Positions 4,867-6,099 of a stretch of DNA of 6,099 nucleotides are shown here, piece after piece; within the stretch, counting starts at the first letter, position 1, and each line of letters begins with the position of its first letter. The stretch covers positions 1 through 6,099 of the forward strand of contig CAIJEA010000504.1 in the NCBI GenBank assembly GCA_903819605.1, read 5' to 3'. Under the pieces are notes generated by a model, which saw only the letters and a list, made by a program, of their open reading frames with translations, did not search any database and was not told the origin of the DNA. This stretch comes from an uncultured cyanobacterium (GTDB lineage Bacteria; Cyanobacteriota; Cyanobacteriia; Pseudanabaenales; Pseudanabaenaceae). Both the position numbers and the translations under genes were made by a program.

Positions 4867-5857
4867 TTTTAATTTGCGAAACGAGCTGTCGAGCGATCGC
4901 TACAGCTTGCCAGAGTAAACAGGGATGCTCCTCAAGGCGATCTGGGATTTCGTCACCCCGACTTTCGAGAAAATCCATGACGATTTTACGGGCATAGCTG
5001 CCATAGGCAACGCCAGCAACAGGAATGTTGGCTTGGCGTAGTTTAGTAACAGTGCTGGCATTGGTTCCGCCTGCAAGTTGCACAAAGCCAAGGGGTAAAT
5101 GGAAATCAATTACCTTTTGTCCTAGTTGTAAAGCTGCCCTAGTTGTCCCATCGCCGATGTCACCACTCATGGGTCTACCATCGGTCTGCCAAATTAGCGA
5201 TCGCGGTTTCGGATGCATCCCCTCAAATAAAGAGAGAAGATAATCACGTAAATTTTCACAATCGGGGAAGCTAACCGCCACTAATTTGAGGTTGGGGATG
5301 ATCGGACTCAGGCGTTGCCAAAATGCGGCAAATTCTTTGGTGCGATTGGGTTGCGTATGAATTTCGATCGCATCAACTTGGTGATTGAGGACAGCATCAA
5401 AAATATCTTCAGGGACATAAACCTGTTCGCGAGTGTGAATAATCTGCACTGGACATAGCGGTAGGCAACGACCGCACCCATAACAAAGATCCGAGATAAC
5501 CCCATTGTAATCATTACTAAACTTGATTGCTGTGGTAGGGCATACTTTTTCACAAGGTCGGCTGCAATTAACTGGGCAAAGTTGAGGATCAAAGACCGCT
5601 TTCCGAAAATGGGGGTCTTCACCATCGTTAAAGCTCACCATTACCAATGGCGATCGCGCATTTGCTTCTATTTTTATCGCTGCTGCGATTCCTTCTCGCG
5701 CTACCCTTATTGTTGCAGGATCGGGAGCTACGTCAATGCAATCTGCTCCTGCTATGGTATAAATCATTGCCAGATTACGAATGGCTGGTAAATGTTGATA
5801 ACTCGCACCACAAATGAGCTTAAACCACTGGTGCGATCGGAGAGCTTCAAGTTCCAT
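4853..5857 (-). CDS. ldpA: LdpA, iron-sulfur protein of circadian clock input
   Basis: LdpA (light-dependent period A) is a cyanobacterial iron-sulfur protein. It was described in Synechococcus elongatus as linking light or redox state to clock period and associating with clock proteins. The N-terminal block HQWFKLICGASYQHLPAIRN and the segment AGADCIDVAPDPATI are characteristic. Two cysteine clusters follow, numbered from the chosen start. The first is C94-x3-C98-x3-C102-x3-C106-P, an unusual spacing. The second is a classical C125-x2-C128-x2-C131-x3-C135-P 4Fe-4S motif. The remaining 200 residues are the LdpA C-terminal domain, including GFVQLAGGTNASTV and GVAYGSYARK. I chose ATG 5857 (334 residues) because homology begins a few residues later. 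In-frame ATG 5902 and TTG 5929 would add 15 or 24 residues that look unlike the family. No Shine-Dalgarno site is visible. The last five residues (KMPSP) are encoded by the arm of a repeat. ycf45 follows downstream. Confidence 0.9.
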   Translation of the reverse strand: MELEALRSHQWFKLICGASYQHLPAIRNLAMIYTIAGADCIDVAPDPATIRVAREGIAAAIKIEANARSPLVMVSFNDGEDPHFRKAVFDPQLCPVNCSRPCEKVCPTTAIKFSNDYNGVISDLCYGCGRCLPLCPVQIIHTREQVYVPEDIFDAVLNHQVDAIEIHTQPNRTKEFAAFWQRLSPIIPNLKLVAVSFPDCENLRDYLLSLFEGMHPKPRSLIWQTDGRPMSGDIGDGTTRAALQLGQKVIDFHLPLGFVQLAGGTNASTVTKLRQANIPVAGVAYGSYARKIVMDFLESRGDEIPDRLEEHPCLLWQAVAIARQLVSQIKMPSP

Positions 5858-5967
5858 AGTTTCAGAGCAATTTGTGCGCTGAAAAACCTCATAATGCAGC
5901 ATATCTTCGATTGTAACTGCTCTAAGCAACGACTTGGCAAATTACGAAGCGATAATGTGATTTTGGA

Positions 5968-5995
5968 ATTGTCTTATTTTTGCTAGGGCTGTCAA
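5968..5995 (-). promoter_or_regulatory. Candidate sigma-70-type promoter for ldpA-ycf45
   Basis: On the minus strand a perfect -35 box TTGACA (5995-5990) is followed after 16 bases by GACAAT (5973-5968), matching TATAAT at four of six positions including the final AAT. It lies between the end of the upstream minus-strand frame (6007) and ldpA. Transcription would begin near 5960, giving a leader of about 100 bases to ATG 5857, or about 60 to ATG 5902. The perfect -35 is the main support; the -10 is mediocre. Confidence 0.45.
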
Positions 5996-6006
5996 ACCAG
6001 AGTTAG

Positions 6007-6099
6007 CTAAAACCTTTGCTGATAGTCGTCTACGCTTAATACAGTGTCATACAAGCCAATATTTTCGCTTTCATGTTTATTAAAACCGACATATTCTAA
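6007..6099 (-). CDS. C-terminal end of an unidentified upstream gene (5' part outside window)
   Basis: Reading the minus strand from the window edge, a frame stays open for 30 codons (EYVGFNKHESENIGLYDTVL, then SVDDYQQRF) and ends at TAG, 6009-6007. The composition, acidic and aromatic with a typical soluble C-terminus, looks like real protein rather than chance, but the fragment is short and I do not recognise the family. It is on the same strand as ldpA, about 150 bases upstream of its chosen start and just ahead of the candidate ldpA promoter. It may be a separate transcript or the first gene of the same cluster. Confidence 0.45.
   Translation of the reverse strand, partial: LEYVGFNKHESENIGLYDTVLSVDDYQQRF

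Larger units (their letters stand above)
550..5657. repeat. Nine HIP1 octamers (GCGATCGC) scattered through the window
   Basis: Exact copies begin at 550, 948, 1087, 1292, 3379, 3797, 4893, 5197 and 5650. All nine lie within the DUF3419, GNAT, ycf45 and ldpA genes. None lies in the palindrome cluster (2098-2405), in pyrE or in the secreted-protein gene. This density is far above chance and is a hallmark of many cyanobacterial genomes. The gap from 1300 to 3378 coincides with the intergenic repeats and the secreted protein, but also with the surely native pyrE, so it is not by itself evidence of transfer. Confidence 0.85.

Noticed and set aside
5308..5625. Minus-strand 105-codon frame inside ldpA
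   Set aside because: It is in another frame of the ldpA coding region; the ldpA frame carries the cysteine motifs and family blocks.

Overview
The window reads as a chromosomal segment of a cyanobacterium. Three things support this. The octamer GCGATCGC (the HIP1 repeat) occurs at least nine times in about 6.1 kb, in genes on both strands. The two clearest large genes, ldpA and ycf45, belong to families characteristic of cyanobacteria, with ycf45 also retained in some algal plastids. Recognisable Shine-Dalgarno sites are mostly lacking, as is common in this phylum. A filamentous Pseudanabaena-like host is a low-confidence guess from the style of the AT-rich TATAGCAAT-ended intergenic palindromes.

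Layout. Bases 1-1399 (+) hold the 3' part of a DUF3419 (BtaA-like, SAM-dependent 3-amino-3-carboxypropyl transferase-like) gene. It overlaps by ATGA a GNAT-type N-acyltransferase gene, so the two look like a translationally coupled pair. A long hairpin at 1410-1452 separates this pair from the convergent pyrE (orotate phosphoribosyltransferase, 1488-2054, minus). Bases 2055-2475 have no gene. They hold a dense cluster of three unrelated, perfectly paired hairpins lying between 9-bp inverted repeats (TATAGCAAT at 2098-2106, ATTGCTATA at 2397-2405), which is best explained as one or two non-coding MITE-like insertions. Next comes a small secreted protein of unknown function (2476-2925, +). A strong symmetrical hairpin at 2971-3001 then probably serves as a bidirectional terminator between it and the minus-strand operon.

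Bases 3005-5857 (minus) carry ldpA (iron-sulfur protein of the circadian input pathway) followed by ycf45 (SpoIIIAA-like AAA ATPase with a C-terminal R3H nucleic-acid-binding domain). The 105-bp gap between them is almost filled by a REP/MITE-like repeat whose terminal arm reaches into ldpA and encodes its last codons up to the stop. A good sigma-70-type promoter candidate for ldpA sits at 5968-5995. The last 93 bases hold what looks like the 3' end of another minus-strand gene that enters from beyond the window.

How the genes relate. pyrE is housekeeping (UMP synthesis). ldpA-ycf45 looks like a conserved cyanobacterial core gene pair. The DUF3419-GNAT pair is the best candidate here for an uncharacterised two-step pathway: transfer of an aminocarboxypropyl group from SAM followed by acylation. 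That is inference from family membership and gene overlap only. I saw no CRISPR array, tRNA, rRNA or transposase gene.
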